Shown here: positions 28,941-38,571 of the stretch, piece after piece | How the letters are laid out: every line of letters starts with the position of its first letter | Numbering within the stretch: the stretch's first letter is position 1 | Assembly: GCA_020723405.1 (NCBI GenBank) | Contig: DYIY01000007.1 | Coordinates: forward strand, 124,001-188,000 | Origin: Thiobacillus denitrificans | GTDB lineage: Bacteria; Pseudomonadota; Gammaproteobacteria; Burkholderiales; Thiobacillaceae | Direction: 5' to 3' | Length of the DNA: 64,000 nucleotides | Notes under the pieces: model-generated | What the model was told of the DNA's origin: nothing | Database searches by the model: none | The model's input: only the letters and a program-made list of their open reading frames with translations | Made by a program: the position numbers and the translations under genes

Positions 28941-29567
28941 TTACTTGGAATAGAGTTCGACCACCAGAGATTCATTGATGGTGGCGGGCAGTTCGGCGCG
29001 CTGGGGCAGGGCCTTGAAGGTACCCTTCATGGCCTTGGCGTCAACTTCCACCCATTCGGGGAAACCTCGCCCTTCGGCAGCTTCCACGGAACCCTTCAGA
29101 CGCAACTGGCCCTTCGCCTTGTCAGCCACTTCCACCACGTCACCGGGCTTCACCTGGTAGGAGGGGATGTTGACCCGACGGCCGTTCACCTTGATGCCGT
29201 TGTGCCGCACGATCTGCCGGGATTCGGTACGGGAGGCACCGAAACCCATGCGGTAGGCCACGGAATCCAGACGGGACTCCAGGATCTGCAATAGGTTTTC
29301 ACCGGTAACGCCTTTGCGCCGATCGGCTTCCTTGTATGTCAGACGGAACTGGGCTTCCAGAACGCCGTAGATGCGGCGGACTTTCTGCTTTTCGCGCAGG
29401 TGGACGCCATAATCGGACAGACGGGCCTGTTTGGCGCCATGCTGGCCAGGAACCTGGTTGCGCCGCTCGATGGCGCATTTTTCAGTGAAGCACTTCTCGC
29501 CCTTGAGGAACAGCTTTTCGCCCTCACGGCGGCACTGACGGCATTTGGGATCAAGATTGCGAGCCAC
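28941..29567 (-). CDS. rpsD: 30S ribosomal protein S4
   Basis: 16S rRNA-binding assembly initiator and, in many bacteria, translational repressor of the alpha operon. The 208 residues include the N-terminal Cys-containing [18 protein letters not shown] region and the S4 domain ([30 protein letters not shown]-type, 100-135). The N-terminal four cysteines suggest the zinc-binding form. Lies 11 bases after rpsK. Confidence 0.98.
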   Translation of the reverse strand: MARNLDPKCRQCRREGEKLFLKGEKCFTEKCAIERRNQVPGQHGAKQARLSDYGVHLREKQKVRRIYGVLEAQFRLTYKEADRRKGVTGENLLQILESRLDSVAYRMGFGASRTESRQIVRHNGIKVNGRRVNIPSYQVKPGDVVEVADKAKGQLRLKGSVEAAEGRGFPEWVEVDAKAMKGTFKALPQRAELPATINESLVVELYSK

Positions 29568-29578
29568 TTGTGTTCTCC

Positions 29579-29971
29579 TTAGATGCGGCGCTTCTTGGGC
29601 GGACGGCAGCCGTTATGGGGCATGGGCGTCACGTCGGAAATGCTGGTGATCTTGTAACCCAGGGAATTCAGGGCACGCACGGTGGAATCGCGGCCGGGGC
29701 CGGGGCCCTTGATGCGCACTTCCAGGTTCTTCACACCGTATTCCAGGGCCATCTTGCCGGCATTCTCGGCTGCCACCTGGGCGGCGAAGGGGGTACTCTT
29801 GCGGGAGCCTTTGAAGCCGGCTCCACCAGCGGTCGCCCAAGCCAGCGCATTGCCCTGACGATCGGTGATGGTCACGATGGTGTTATTGAAAGAAGCGTGG
29901 ATGTGGGCGACCCCATCGGCCACGCTCTTTTTGACTTTCTTCCGCGCACGGGCGGCAGTTGCCTTGGCCAT
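29579..29971 (-). CDS. rpsK: 30S ribosomal protein S11
   Basis: Platform protein of the small subunit that contacts the E-site mRNA. The 130 residues include [40 protein letters not shown] and the C-terminal [18 protein letters not shown], all invariant in S11. Twelve bases downstream of rpsM in the alpha operon. Confidence 0.98.
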   Translation of the reverse strand: MAKATAARARKKVKKSVADGVAHIHASFNNTIVTITDRQGNALAWATAGGAGFKGSRKSTPFAAQVAAENAGKMALEYGVKNLEVRIKGPGPGRDSTVRALNSLGYKITSISDVTPMPHNGCRPPKKRRI

Positions 29972-29983
29972 GTCGTTGTCCTG

Positions 29984-30346
29984 TTACTTCTTGACTTGCA
30001 TTTGTTTACGGGGGCCCTTGCGGGTACGCGCGTTGGTACGGGTGCGCTGGCCCCGGCAGGGCAGACCCTTGCGGTGACGGGTACCGCGGTAGCAGCCCAG
30101 GTCCATCAGGCGCTTGATGTTCATGGTGATTTCACGGCGCAGATCACCTTCCACCGCGAATTTGCCCACGCCCTCGCGCAGCTTGTCCACCTCGGCGTCG
30201 GACAGATCCTTCATCTTCGCGGCGGGATTGACGCCCGCTTCCACGCAGATCTGCAACGCACGAGTACGACCGATGCCATAGATCGCGGTCAGCGCGATCA
30301 CAGCATGCTTATGGTTCGGGATGTTTACCCCAGCAATCCGGGCCAT
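29984..30346 (-). CDS. rpsM: 30S ribosomal protein S13
   Basis: Head protein that contacts P-site tRNA and bridges to L5. The 120 residues start [20 protein letters not shown] and end in the conserved basic tail [22 protein letters not shown]. First gene of the alpha operon. Its promoter lies just upstream and would give a leader of only about 23 bases, too short for the S4-binding pseudoknot known in Escherichia coli. Confidence 0.98.
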   Translation of the reverse strand: MARIAGVNIPNHKHAVIALTAIYGIGRTRALQICVEAGVNPAAKMKDLSDAEVDKLREGVGKFAVEGDLRREITMNIKRLMDLGCYRGTRHRKGLPCRGQRTRTNARTRKGPRKQMQVKK

Positions 30347-30375
30347 GAACTAACCCCCAGCAACAAAAACGGAAA

Positions 30376-30404
30376 ATTATATTGAAACAAGACGGTTCAT
30401 ACAA
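30376..30404 (-). promoter_or_regulatory. Alpha-operon promoter upstream of rpsM
   Basis: On the minus strand TTGTAT (30399-30404), 17 bases, TATAAT (30376-30381). The -10 is perfect. Expected transcription start is near 30369. Confidence 0.7.
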
Positions 30405-30414
30405 GGTATGAACC
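30394..30414. terminator. Perfect palindrome over the alpha promoter -35; possible spc terminator
   Basis: GGTTCATAC and GTATGAACC (9-bp arms, 3-base loop). It lies 12 bases past the rpmJ stop and overlaps the -35 of the rpsM promoter. On the minus strand it is followed by GTCTTGTTTC, a poor U tract, so it may be a weak terminator, an operator or both. Confidence 0.45.
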
Positions 30415-30425
30415 CATCAACTCGC

Positions 30426-30539
30426 TCAACCCTGGCGCTGCTTGTGGCGGGCTTCGCTACAGATCACGCGAACCACACCCTTGCGGCGGACAATCTTGCA
30501 CTTGCGGCAAATCTTCTTGACGGAGGCCTGAACACGCAT
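30426..30539 (-). CDS. rpmJ: 50S ribosomal protein L36
   Basis: A 37-residue zinc-ribbon protein beginning [20 protein letters not shown], with Cys11, Cys14, Cys27 and His32 as zinc ligands (the C+ form). Last gene of the spc cluster, 26 bases after infA. An AAAGGAAACGAAC ribosome-binding region precedes the ATG. Confidence 0.97.
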   Translation of the reverse strand: MRVQASVKKICRKCKIVRRKGVVRVICSEARHKQRQG

Positions 30540-30565
30540 GTTCGTTTCCTTTTCTCAACTATCTT

Positions 30566-30784
30566 TCACTTGGCGCGGTAAACGATGCGCGCCCGAGACA
30601 AATCGTAAGGGGTGAGTTCCACGGTCACCTTGTCGCCGGGCAGGATGCGGATGTAATGCATGCGCATCTTGCCGGAGATGTGGGACAGAACCACGTGGCC
30701 ATTTTCCAGTTTGACCCGGAAAGTGGCATTGGGGAGGTTTTCCACCACCTCACCCTGCATCTGGATGACGTCATCTTTCGCCAT
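30566..30784 (-). CDS. infA: Translation initiation factor IF-1
   Basis: Binds the ribosomal A site during initiation. The 72-residue OB fold ([55 protein letters not shown]) is typical. It lies between secY and rpmJ, the usual betaproteobacterial position within the spc operon, five bases after the secY stop. Confidence 0.98.
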   Translation of the reverse strand: MAKDDVIQMQGEVVENLPNATFRVKLENGHVVLSHISGKMRMHYIRILPGDKVTVELTPYDLSRARIVYRAK

Positions 30785-30789
30785 GGTGT

Positions 30790-32115
30790 CTATCGGGCGA
30801 TGAAGTTGCCGCCCTTGAAATTGGCTTTCTTGAGCAGGCTTTCATATTGATGGGTCATGATGTAGGCCTGCACCTGGGACATGAAGTCCATGGTGACGAC
30901 CACCAGGATCAGCAGGGAAGTACCACCGAAATAAAAGGGCACATTCCATTGCACGATGAGGAATTCGGGGATGAGGCAGACGATGGTGATGTAGGCGGCA
31001 CCGATCAAGGTCAGCCGGGTCATCACCTTGTCGATGTAACGGGCCGTCTGTTCGCCGGGCCGGTAACCCGGAATGAACGCGCCGCTCTTCTTCAGGTTGT
31101 CGGCGGTTTCCTTGGGGTTGAACACCAGGGCCGTGTAGAAGAAACAGAAGAAGATGATCATCAGCGCATAGAGCAGCACATAGATCGGTTGACCGGGAGA
31201 CAGGGCGCCCTGGATATCTCGCAGCCAGGTCATGGATTCATGGCTGCCGAACCACCCTGCCAGGGTGGCGGGGAACAGGATGATGGAACTGGCGAAGATG
31301 GGCGGAATGACGCCGGCCATGTTGAGTTTCAGAGGCAGATGGGAACTCTGGCCGCCATAGACCTTGTTACCTACCTGACGTTTGGCGTAATTCACCAGGA
31401 TCTTGCGCTGGCCGCGTTCCACGAATACCACCAGGGCAGTCACCAGCAGTGCACCGATGAACAGCATCAGGACCAGAGGGATGGAGAAGGCACCCGTGCG
31501 GGTCAACTCCAAAGTCCCGCCGATGGCGCTGGGCAGACCGGCAGCGATACCGGCGAAGATAATGATGGAGATGCCGTTGCCCAGACCCCGCTCTGTGATC
31601 TGCTCGCCGAGCCACATGAGGAACATGGTGCCGGCCACCAGGGTGACGACGGCGGTCACGCGGAACATGAAACCGGGATCCAGCACCAGGCCTGCCTGGC
31701 TTTCCAGGGCAATGGAGATGCCGATGGCCTGGAAGGCGGCCAAAGCCACAGTGCCATAACGCGTGTATTGGGTGATCTTGCGCCGACCCGCTTCACCTTC
31801 CTTCTTGAGAGCCTCAAGTTGGGGTGAAACCACCGTCATCAACTGCATGATGATGGAGGCGGAAATGTAAGGCATGATCCCCAGGGCGAAGACAGAGAAG
31901 CGCGACAGGGCGCCGCCGGAGAACATGTTGAACATGCCCAGAATACCGCCTTGCTGGCTGTTGAACAGATCTTCCAGGACCACGGGGTCGATACCCGGCA
32001 CCGGAATGAAGGTGCCGATGCGATAGACCACGAGGGCGCCCAGGAGGAACCACAGGCGACGCTTTAGGTCGCCCATCTTTCCCGACATCTGGAGCAGGTT
32101 GGCAGCGCCGGACAA
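30790..32115 (-). CDS. secY: Preprotein translocase subunit SecY
   Basis: Channel subunit of the inner-membrane SecYEG translocon. The 441 residues form ten predicted membrane helices. Signatures include the plug region [36 protein letters not shown] (helix 2) and the cytosolic loop [24 protein letters not shown]. The partner secE is encoded in this window (57520-57867). Located after rplO, as usual. Confidence 0.98.
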   Translation of the reverse strand: MSGAANLLQMSGKMGDLKRRLWFLLGALVVYRIGTFIPVPGIDPVVLEDLFNSQQGGILGMFNMFSGGALSRFSVFALGIMPYISASIIMQLMTVVSPQLEALKKEGEAGRRKITQYTRYGTVALAAFQAIGISIALESQAGLVLDPGFMFRVTAVVTLVAGTMFLMWLGEQITERGLGNGISIIIFAGIAAGLPSAIGGTLELTRTGAFSIPLVLMLFIGALLVTALVVFVERGQRKILVNYAKRQVGNKVYGGQSSHLPLKLNMAGVIPPIFASSIILFPATLAGWFGSHESMTWLRDIQGALSPGQPIYVLLYALMIIFFCFFYTALVFNPKETADNLKKSGAFIPGYRPGEQTARYIDKVMTRLTLIGAAYITIVCLIPEFLIVQWNVPFYFGGTSLLILVVVTMDFMSQVQAYIMTHQYESLLKKANFKGGNFIAR

Positions 32116-32129
32116 GTGCGTGTCTCCGA

Positions 32130-32570
32130 TCAGGCCGCAGCTTCGACGCTACCACCGGCAGCTTCGATGGCGGCCTTGGCGCCCTTGGTGGCATTCACGC
32201 CGACCAGCTTGACCGCTTTGTCGATGGAACCAGCCAGGATCACCTTGGCGCTTTTGGCCATTTGCGGCACCAGACCGGCCTGCTTGAGGACCAGCAGGTC
32301 CACACTATCAACGGGAAGGGCAGCCAGATCATCCAGGCGAACCTCAACCTTGAAGGCACGGTCCAGGGAAATGAAGCCACGCTTCGGCAGACGGCGGGCC
32401 ATAGGCATCTGACCGCCTTCAAAACCCACCTTGTGGAAACCGCCGGCCCGGGACTTCTGGCCCTTGTGGCCACGCCCGGCCGTCTTGCCGAGGCCGGAAC
32501 CGATGCCGCGACCGACGCGCTTGGAAGCATGGGTGCTGCCCGCAGCGGGCTTGATGGTGTTCAGCTTCAT
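32130..32570 (-). CDS. rplO: 50S ribosomal protein L15
   Basis: Late-assembly large-subunit protein. The 146 residues include the glycine/arginine-rich N-terminus ([20 protein letters not shown]) and the L15 signature in the second half. Overlaps rpmD by four bases (ATGA), indicating translational coupling. Confidence 0.98.
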   Translation of the reverse strand: MKLNTIKPAAGSTHASKRVGRGIGSGLGKTAGRGHKGQKSRAGGFHKVGFEGGQMPMARRLPKRGFISLDRAFKVEVRLDDLAALPVDSVDLLVLKQAGLVPQMAKSAKVILAGSIDKAVKLVGVNATKGAKAAIEAAGGSVEAAA

Positions 32571-32752
32571 TGGGCCACCTCAGCCTTCACCAGGAAGGAG
32601 ACTTTGTTGATCATGCCGCGCACCGCCGGGGTGTCTTCCAGGACACGGGACTGATGCATCTTCTTCAGGCCCAGGCCGCGCACGCAGGCACGATGGCTTT
32701 CCAGTGCGCCGATGGGGCTTTTGACCAGGGTCACTTTGACTTTGCCGGACAT
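32567..32752 (-). CDS. rpmD: 50S ribosomal protein L30
   Basis: A 61-residue protein ([40 protein letters not shown]) matching bacterial L30. Lies three bases after rpsE and overlaps rplO. Confidence 0.97.
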   Translation of the reverse strand: MSGKVKVTLVKSPIGALESHRACVRGLGLKKMHQSRVLEDTPAVRGMINKVSFLVKAEVAQ

Positions 32753-32755
32753 GGC

Positions 32756-33268
32756 TTACTCCAGGATTTCCGCCACGGTCTTGCCGCGCTTGGCAGCCAC
32801 GTCACTGGGGGTCATCATTTGCTGCAGACCGTTCAGAGTGGCGCGGACCACGTTGTAGGGGTTGGTGGAACCCAGGCACTTGGCCAGGACGTTGTGCACG
32901 CCCATGACTTCGAAGACGGCGCGCATGGCACCGCCGGCGATGATGCCTGTACCTTCGGAAGCGGGCTGGATCAGCACCACGGAGGACCCGTGCTTACCCA
33001 CCACTGCGTGATGGAAAGTGCCGTTCTTCAAAGGCACCTTGATCATCTTGCGCCGGGCTTCCTCCATGGCCTTGGTCACGGCAACGGGCACTTCTCGGGA
33101 CTTGCCCTTGCCCATGCCGATGCCACCATCGTTGTCACCGACCACGGTCAGGGCCGCGAAGCCGAGGATCCGGCCACCCTTCACCACCTTGGTGACGCGG
33201 TTGACCGAGATCATCTTCTCCTTCAGGCCGTCGCCCTGCTCTTCCTGCTGCTGTACGGGTCTCGCCAT
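32756..33268 (-). CDS. rpsE: 30S ribosomal protein S5
   Basis: Small-subunit protein involved in decoding accuracy and mRNA unwinding. The 170 residues contain the S5 double-stranded RNA-binding domain ([20 protein letters not shown]) and the C-terminal domain ([20 protein letters not shown]). Lies between rplR and rpmD. Confidence 0.98.
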   Translation of the reverse strand: MARPVQQQEEQGDGLKEKMISVNRVTKVVKGGRILGFAALTVVGDNDGGIGMGKGKSREVPVAVTKAMEEARRKMIKVPLKNGTFHHAVVGKHGSSVVLIQPASEGTGIIAGGAMRAVFEVMGVHNVLAKCLGSTNPYNVVRATLNGLQQMMTPSDVAAKRGKTVAEILE

Positions 33269-33280
33269 GATCTTCCTCGC

Positions 33281-33634
33281 TTAGAACTGCAAACCGTTTT
33301 CACGCGCCGCATCAGCCAGGGCCTTGACCCGACCGTGGAAGGCGAAGCCGGAGCGGTCGAAGGAAACCTTCTCAACGCCCATTTGCTTGGCCTTCTCGGC
33401 GATACGCTGGCCTACCAGCTTGGCCGCTTCCACATTGCCGCCGTTCTTGATCTGTCCTTGCAGATCCTTCTCGGCGGTGGAAGCGGAGGTCAGCACGCGG
33501 CCACCGGTTGCATCGATGAGTTGCGCATAAATGTGAGAGTTGCTGCGATGCACGCACAGACGGATCGCGCCAAGCTCCGCGATTTTGGCGCGGGTTTTGC
33601 GCGCCCTGCGCAGACGCCGGATTTTCTTGTCCAT
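33281..33634 (-). CDS. rplR: 50S ribosomal protein L18
   Basis: 5S rRNA-binding protein. The 117 residues include the basic N-terminus ([20 protein letters not shown]), [20 protein letters not shown] and [20 protein letters not shown], all typical. Twelve bases upstream of rpsE. Confidence 0.98.
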   Translation of the reverse strand: MDKKIRRLRRARKTRAKIAELGAIRLCVHRSNSHIYAQLIDATGGRVLTSASTAEKDLQGQIKNGGNVEAAKLVGQRIAEKAKQMGVEKVSFDRSGFAFHGRVKALADAARENGLQF

Positions 33635-33649
33635 TGCATTCGCTCCAGG

Positions 33650-34186
33650 TTATTTCTTCTTGGTCTCTTTGATGACCACGACTTCGTCGGCGTAGCGCAC
33701 GCCCTTGCCCTTATAAGGCTCGGGTTTGCGGTAGGCGCGCACGTCGGCGGCCACCTGGCCGACCTTCTGCTTGTCCATGCCCTTGATCAGGATTTCGGTC
33801 TGAGTCGGGGTTTCGACTTTGATGCCTTCAGGCATCACGTGCTCAACGGGATGGGAGAAACCCAGGGTCAGGTTCAGCTTGTTCCCCTGGGCTTGGGCAC
33901 GATAGCCCACACCCACCAGGTTCAGCTTCTTCTCAAAACCCTTGGATACGCCTTGCACCATGTTGGCCAGGAGAGCACGGGTGGTGCCGGACATGGCCTG
34001 GGCCTCACGGGTTGTGCCAGTGGCAGCCACCTGCAGCACGCCGTTGTCCAGGGTGACGCTCACCAGACCGCCAGCCAGGCTCTGGCTGAGGGCCCCCATG
34101 GGCCCCTTGACGGTAATGGCTGCCGGGTCGATCTTGACTTCGACGCCGGCCGGCACGGTGATGGGATTCTTAGCAACGCGGGACAT
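33650..34186 (-). CDS. rplF: 50S ribosomal protein L6
   Basis: Binds domain VI of 23S rRNA near the factor-binding site. The 178 residues start [19 protein letters not shown] and end [24 protein letters not shown], the L6 signature. Between rpsH and rplR in the spc operon. Confidence 0.98.
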   Translation of the reverse strand: MSRVAKNPITVPAGVEVKIDPAAITVKGPMGALSQSLAGGLVSVTLDNGVLQVAATGTTREAQAMSGTTRALLANMVQGVSKGFEKKLNLVGVGYRAQAQGNKLNLTLGFSHPVEHVMPEGIKVETPTQTEILIKGMDKQKVGQVAADVRAYRKPEPYKGKGVRYADEVVVIKETKKK

Positions 34187-34194
34187 GTCTCACC

Positions 34195-34590
34195 TCAAGC
34201 CACGATACACAGGACTTCACCGCCCACACCCAGTGAACGGGCCTTGCGGTCGGTCATGACGCCGCGGGAGGTGGAGACGATGGCAACGCCCAAACCATTC
34301 ATCACGCGGGGCAGATCATCGCGACCTTTGTAGATGCGCAGACCGGGCTTGCTGATACGCTCGATCCTCTCGATGACCGGGCGGCCGGCGTAGTACTTCA
34401 GCGCCACTTCCATCTCGGGCAGTCCGGCGTTTTCCCGGACCACATAACCGTCGATGTAACCCTCGTCCTGCAAGACCTGGGCGATGGCTTTTTTCAGCTT
34501 GGACGCGGGCATGCGCACAGAGACCTTCTCGGTCATTTGCGCGTTGCGGATGCGCGTCAGCATGTCGGAAATGGGATCACTCATGCTCAT
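34195..34590 (-). CDS. rpsH: 30S ribosomal protein S8
   Basis: Central-domain 16S rRNA-binding protein, and in Escherichia coli the repressor of the spc operon. The 131 residues have [15 protein letters not shown] at the start and the C-terminal [20 protein letters not shown] signature. The start is ATG 34590 or the ATG two codons later. Twelve bases after rpsN. Confidence 0.97.
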   Translation of the reverse strand: MSMSDPISDMLTRIRNAQMTEKVSVRMPASKLKKAIAQVLQDEGYIDGYVVRENAGLPEMEVALKYYAGRPVIERIERISKPGLRIYKGRDDLPRVMNGLGVAIVSTSRGVMTDRKARSLGVGGEVLCIVA

Positions 34591-34602
34591 TTTCGTTCTC
34601 CC

Positions 34603-34908
34603 TTACCAGCTGGCCTTGACGACACCGGGGATCTCGCCCTTCATGGCGATCTCACGGATCTTGTTGCGGCACAGACCGAACTTGCGGAACACACCACGGG
34701 GCCGACCGGTCAACTGGCAGCGGTTGCGGGTCCGGCATTCGCTGGCGTCGCGGGGCATGGCTTGCAGCTTTTGCTGGGCTTCCATGCGTTCGGCGTCGTC
34801 GCGCTTCATGTCTTTGATGATCGCCTTCAGGGCGGCCCGCTTGGTGGCGTACTTCTTCACCAGCTTGCGCCGCTTGTCTTCACGGTTGATCAGTGCGAGC
34901 TTGGCCAT
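34603..34908 (-). CDS. rpsN: 30S ribosomal protein S14
   Basis: Head protein of the small subunit. Starting at ATG 34908 ([20 protein letters not shown]) gives 101 residues, the long zinc-free (C-) type; the C-terminal [20 protein letters not shown] lacks paired CxxC motifs. The upstream in-frame extension belongs to the rplE end. Lies seven bases after rplE. Confidence 0.97.
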   Translation of the reverse strand: MAKLALINREDKRRKLVKKYATKRAALKAIIKDMKRDDAERMEAQQKLQAMPRDASECRTRNRCQLTGRPRGVFRKFGLCRNKIREIAMKGEIPGVVKASW

Positions 34909-34915
34909 CGCAACC

Positions 34916-35455
34916 TCAATTCTTGAAAGGGAACTTGAACGCCGCCAGAAGGGCCTTGGCCTCTTCATCGGAGCCGGCGGTCGTGGTGATGGTGATGTTC
35001 ATGCCGCGCAGAGCATCGATCTTCTCGTATTCGATCTCCGGGAAGATGATCTGTTCGCGCACGCCCATGTTGTAGTTGCCACGGCCATCGAACCCCTTGC
35101 CACCGATGCCACGGAAGTCGCGGATGCGGGGAATGGCGATGGTGATCAGGCGATCCAGGAATTCGTACATCTGCTCCCGGCGCAGGGTGACCATGCAGCC
35201 CACGGGGTAGTGATCACGAATCTTGAAACCGGCGATGGATTTGCGGGACAGAGTCACCACGGGTTTCTGACCGGCTATTTTGGTCATGTCGCCCACAGCG
35301 TGTTCCATCACCTTCTTGTCGCCCACCGCCTCACCGACACCCATGTTGAGGGTAATCTTGGTGATCCGGGGGACTTCCATCGGAGACTTGTATCCGAACC
35401 GATCAGTCAATTGCTTGACCACGGTATCCTTGTAGAAATCATGCATACGCGCCAT
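34916..35455 (-). CDS. rplE: 50S ribosomal protein L5
   Basis: Binds 5S rRNA and contacts S13 in the intersubunit bridge. ATG 35455 ([20 protein letters not shown]) gives the normal 179 residues, with [20 protein letters not shown] and [19 protein letters not shown]-type stretches. Ten bases after rplX. Confidence 0.98.
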   Translation of the reverse strand: MARMHDFYKDTVVKQLTDRFGYKSPMEVPRITKITLNMGVGEAVGDKKVMEHAVGDMTKIAGQKPVVTLSRKSIAGFKIRDHYPVGCMVTLRREQMYEFLDRLITIAIPRIRDFRGIGGKGFDGRGNYNMGVREQIIFPEIEYEKIDALRGMNITITTTAGSDEEAKALLAAFKFPFKN

Positions 35456-35465
35456 GGTCAGCCCC

Positions 35466-35780
35466 TCACGCATCCACCACTTCGCCATTGGACTTGAAGA
35501 AGCGCACTTTGCGCCCGTCCTCCAGCGTTTTGATGCCCACCCGGTCACCCTTGCCCGTGGCGGGATTGAACAGCGCCACGTTGGAGAGGTCGATAGGCAT
35601 ATCCTTGTCCATGAAACCACCGGTGGTGCCGCGCATGGGGTTGGGTTTGACCGCCTTCTTGACGCGGTTCACACCCTCCACCACCAGGCTGGCATCGAGA
35701 ACACGCAGAACGGTTCCCCGCTTGCCTTTGTCCTTGCCGGTCGTCACGATCACTTCGTCGCCCTTGCGGATCTTGCGCAT
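35466..35780 (-). CDS. rplX: 50S ribosomal protein L24
   Basis: Assembly initiator protein of the large subunit. The 104 residues begin [20 protein letters not shown], the KOW motif, followed by [20 protein letters not shown]. Ten bases after rplN. Confidence 0.98.
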   Translation of the reverse strand: MRKIRKGDEVIVTTGKDKGKRGTVLRVLDASLVVEGVNRVKKAVKPNPMRGTTGGFMDKDMPIDLSNVALFNPATGKGDRVGIKTLEDGRKVRFFKSNGEVVDA

Positions 35781-35790
35781 GGTGAACTCC

Positions 35791-36159
35791 TTACAGCACT
35801 TCAGGCGCCAGCGAGACGATCTTCATGAATCGCTCGGTGCGCAGTTCGCGGGTGACAGGCCCGAAGATGCGGGTACCGATGGGCTCAAGCTTGTTGTTGA
35901 GCAGCACGGCCGCGTTCTTGTCGAACCGGATCAGGGAACCGTCGGCGCGGCGGACGCCCTTGGCGGTTCGCACCACGACGGCGTTGTATACATCGCCCTT
36001 CTTGACGCGGCCCCGGGGGGCGGCATCCTTGATACTGACCTTGATGATGTCGCCAACGCCGGCATAACGGCGCTTGGAACCACCCAACACCTTGATGCAC
36101 ATGACAGTGCGAGCGCCGGTGTTGTCGGCCACGTCCAACATGGATTGCATCTGGATCAT
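35791..36159 (-). CDS. rplN: 50S ribosomal protein L14
   Basis: Large-subunit protein at an intersubunit bridge. ATG 36159 ([20 protein letters not shown]) gives the standard 122 residues ending [18 protein letters not shown]. It is the first spc gene after a 157-base spacer that holds a promoter and a strong terminator. AGAGAAAAC precedes the start. Confidence 0.98.
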   Translation of the reverse strand: MIQMQSMLDVADNTGARTVMCIKVLGGSKRRYAGVGDIIKVSIKDAAPRGRVKKGDVYNAVVVRTAKGVRRADGSLIRFDKNAAVLLNNKLEPIGTRIFGPVTRELRTERFMKIVSLAPEVL

Positions 36160-36217
36160 GTTTTCTCTCCAACTTGCCAGCTCTGGAGCCGGCAGTTTTG
36201 GATCCCGTTCGGGTTGA

Positions 36218-36233
36218 GCGCGCCGGAGCGCGC
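36218..36233. other. GC-rich hairpin downstream of the spc terminator
   Basis: GCGCGC, CGGA, GCGCGC lies a few bases past the U tract of the terminator at 36239-36265 on the minus strand. It could compete with or stabilise that terminator; there is no U tail of its own. Confidence 0.4.
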
Positions 36234-36238
36234 CATTC

Positions 36239-36265
36239 AAAAAAACCGATCGGGAAACCCGATCG
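36239..36265 (-). terminator. Strong intrinsic terminator between rpsQ and rplN
   Basis: Arms CGATCGGG (36247-36254) and CCCGATCG (36258-36265), 3-base loop, followed on the minus strand by G and TTTTTTT. It splits the ribosomal protein cluster between the S10 part and the spc part, so downstream genes need readthrough, antitermination or another promoter. Confidence 0.88.
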
Positions 36266-36279
36266 CTGAAAAGCTGGAG

Positions 36280-36309
36280 ATTATGCCAGCCCTTACATCA
36301 ACTGCGCAA
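36280..36309 (-). promoter_or_regulatory. Candidate promoter in the rpsQ-rplN spacer
   Basis: On the minus strand TTGCGC (36304-36309), 18 bases, CATAAT (36280-36285). The predicted start (about 36273) is immediately before the terminator hairpin. Confidence 0.5.
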
Positions 36310-36316
36310 GTCTTTT

Positions 36317-36601
36317 TTAGACCAGGCGAGCCTTTTCCACCAGTCGGGTCACCTTCCAGGTCTTGGTCCGGGAAAGGGGCCGGCATTCCTCGATCACCAC
36401 AACGTCGCCGGGATGGAATTCGTTGTTCTCATCGTGGGCGTGGTATTTCTTGGACAGGCGGATGATCTTGCCGTAAAGGGGGTGCTTGACCTTGCGTTCC
36501 ACCAGCACGGTGACGGTCTTGTTCATCTTGTCGCTGACCACGGTGCCGGTCAGGGCGCGGACGATCTTTTCGCTTTGCATTTCGCTCATGATGCTGCTCA
36601 T
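36317..36601 (-). CDS. rpsQ: 30S ribosomal protein S17
   Basis: 16S rRNA-binding primary assembly protein. The 94 residues include [20 protein letters not shown] and [20 protein letters not shown]. Its ATG overlaps the rpmC stop by one base (TGATG); an internal ATG seven codons later is a possible alternative start. Last gene before the terminator-containing spacer. Confidence 0.97.
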   Translation of the reverse strand: MSSIMSEMQSEKIVRALTGTVVSDKMNKTVTVLVERKVKHPLYGKIIRLSKKYHAHDENNEFHPGDVVVIEECRPLSRTKTWKVTRLVEKARLV

Positions 36602-36801
36602 CAGTTGCCGGCCTGGGACTTCGTAGCGTGCATCACGGTGCGCACACGGGCGATGTCACGACGAACCTTGCGGATTTCGTGGGTCTTGTTGGTCTGCTGG
36701 GTGGACAGTTGCATGCGCAGGCTGAACTGGGCACGCAGCAATTCCTTCAGCTCGTTCTTGAGCTCGGCGACGCTCTTGGTCTTAAGTTCGCTGGCTTTCA
36801 T
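36601..36801 (-). CDS. rpmC: 50S ribosomal protein L29
   Basis: Small helical protein near the exit tunnel. ATG 36801 ([20 protein letters not shown]) gives 66 residues with the typical [15 protein letters not shown] end. One base separates it from the rplP stop, and it overlaps rpsQ by one base. Confidence 0.97.
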   Translation of the reverse strand: MKASELKTKSVAELKNELKELLRAQFSLRMQLSTQQTNKTHEIRKVRRDIARVRTVMHATKSQAGN

Positions 36802-36802
36802 G

Positions 36803-37219
36803 TCACATCCCAAAATGACGAGTCACAAAGGTGGTGGCGATGGGCAGCTTGGCGGCAGCCAGGCGGAACGCCTCCCGGGCGATGGTTTCATCCACGCCTT
36901 CCATTTCATAGAGCACCTTACCGGGCTGGATCTCGGCGACCCAATATTCAGGGTTGCCCTTGCCGTTACCCATCCGGACTTCAGCGGGTTTCTGGGAAAT
37001 GGGCTTGTCAGGGAAGATGCGGATCCAGATGCGGCCACCCCGTTTGATGTGCCGGGTCATGGCACGACGGGCGGCTTCAATTTGCCGGGCGGTGATGCGG
37101 CCCCGGGCGATGGCCTTCAAACCATATTCACCGAAGCTGACCTTGGCGCCACGGGTGGCCAGACCGGTATTCCGGCCCTTCTGTTCCTTGCGGTATTTTC
37201 TGCGTGCGGGTTGCAGCAT
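36803..37219 (-). CDS. rplP: 50S ribosomal protein L16
   Basis: Large-subunit protein that positions A-site tRNA. The 138 residues begin [20 protein letters not shown] and include [20 protein letters not shown] and [17 protein letters not shown]. Five bases after rpsC. Confidence 0.98.
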   Translation of the reverse strand: MLQPARRKYRKEQKGRNTGLATRGAKVSFGEYGLKAIARGRITARQIEAARRAMTRHIKRGGRIWIRIFPDKPISQKPAEVRMGNGKGNPEYWVAEIQPGKVLYEMEGVDETIAREAFRLAAAKLPIATTFVTRHFGM

Positions 37220-37224
37220 GACGA

Positions 37225-37929
37225 TTACTCCTTGGCGGCGCCCCGGGCGGGACGACGGGGCTTGCGCTCGGGCTCGGGGGCGGCCACGGGCTTGTCGCCC
37301 CGACCCAGGTTCTCACCCTTGTAGACCCAGACCTTGATACCGATCACACCGTAAGTGGTGTTGGCTTCGGACGTGCCGTAGTCGATGTCGGCGCGCAGGG
37401 TGTGCAGGGGCACGCGACCTTCACGATACCACTCGGTACGGGCGATTTCTGCACCGTTCAGACGGCCGGCAGACATGATCTTGATGCCCTGGGCGCCGAA
37501 GCGCATGGCGTTCTGCATGGCCCGTTTCATGGCACGGCGGAACATGATCCGCTTTTCCAGTTGGTTGGCGATGGAATCGGCGATCAACTGGGCATCGGTT
37601 TCCGGCTTGCGCACTTCCTCGATGTTCAGGGTGACGGGCACAGACATGAGGTTGTTGAGCTGCTTGCGCAGGGATTCGATGTCCTCGCCCTTCTTGCCGA
37701 TGACCACACCGGGACGGCTGGAGAACAGGGTGATGCGGGCGTTCTTGGCCGGACGTTCGATGACGATCTTGCTGATGGAGGCGTGCGCCAGCTTCTTCTT
37801 CAGGAACTGGCGAACCTTGATGTCCTCATTCAGGGTGCCGGCGAAGTTCTTGCTGTTGGCGAACCACTTGGAGGTCCAGCCCTTATTGACGCTCAACCGG
37901 AAGCCGGTCGGATGAATCTTCTGTCCCAT
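37225..37929 (-). CDS. rpsC: 30S ribosomal protein S3
   Basis: mRNA-entry protein with helicase function. The 234 residues have [20 protein letters not shown], the KH domain ([20 protein letters not shown]) and the C-terminal domain ([20 protein letters not shown]). A basic Pro/Arg tail follows. Ten bases after rplV. Confidence 0.98.
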   Translation of the reverse strand: MGQKIHPTGFRLSVNKGWTSKWFANSKNFAGTLNEDIKVRQFLKKKLAHASISKIVIERPAKNARITLFSSRPGVVIGKKGEDIESLRKQLNNLMSVPVTLNIEEVRKPETDAQLIADSIANQLEKRIMFRRAMKRAMQNAMRFGAQGIKIMSAGRLNGAEIARTEWYREGRVPLHTLRADIDYGTSEANTTYGVIGIKVWVYKGENLGRGDKPVAAPEPERKPRRPARGAAKE

Positions 37930-37939
37930 GTGCCTTCCT

Positions 37940-38269
37940 TCAGTCGCCGACCGTCACGGTGATGTGACAGGTGGGTTTGCTAATGCGGTTGCCACGGCCC
38001 TTGGCACGGGCAGTGAAGCGCTTCAGGGTGGGGCCCTGGTCCACGTAGATGGTCTTGACCTTCAGCTCGTCAATGTCGGCACCTTCGTTGTGCTCGGCAT
38101 TGGCGATGGCGGACTCCAGCACCTTCTTGATGGTGAAGGCGGCCTTCTGGGGAGAGAAGGTGAGGATGTTGAGGGCCTGGTCCACGGGCTTGCCGCGGAC
38201 CAGATCGGCGACCAGGCGGGCCTTCTGGGAGGAAAGCCGCGTGCCGCGCAGAATGGCAGAAACTTGCAT
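37940..38269 (-). CDS. rplV: 50S ribosomal protein L22
   Basis: Its loop lines the exit tunnel, a macrolide-related site. The 109 residues include [40 protein letters not shown] and [13 protein letters not shown]. Eleven bases after rpsS. Confidence 0.98.
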   Translation of the reverse strand: MQVSAILRGTRLSSQKARLVADLVRGKPVDQALNILTFSPQKAAFTIKKVLESAIANAEHNEGADIDELKVKTIYVDQGPTLKRFTARAKGRGNRISKPTCHITVTVGD

Positions 38270-38280
38270 CGCTGCTCTCC

Positions 38281-38559
38281 TTATTTCTTCTTGGCCTTCT
38301 TGTCGGCGGCGTGACCCTTGAACGTCCGGGTCAGCGAGAATTCGCCGAGCTTGTGGCCCACCATGTTTTCCGTGACGAACACGGGGATATGCTGCTTACC
38401 GTTATGCACGGCCAGGGTCAGCCCGATGAAGTCGGGCAGGACGGTGGAACGCCGGGACCAGGTCTTGACCGGCTTCTTATCGCCGGTGGCCAGGGCCGTT
38501 TGCACCTTCTTCAGCAGATGCCCGTCCACGAACGGGCCTTTCTTGACGGAACGCGCCAT
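38281..38559 (-). CDS. rpsS: 30S ribosomal protein S19
   Basis: Head protein near A/P-site tRNA. The 92 residues start [20 protein letters not shown] and include [20 protein letters not shown] and [20 protein letters not shown]. Twelve bases after rplB. Confidence 0.98.
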   Translation of the reverse strand: MARSVKKGPFVDGHLLKKVQTALATGDKKPVKTWSRRSTVLPDFIGLTLAVHNGKQHIPVFVTENMVGHKLGEFSLTRTFKGHAADKKAKKK

Positions 38560-38571
38560 TCAGATCACCTC

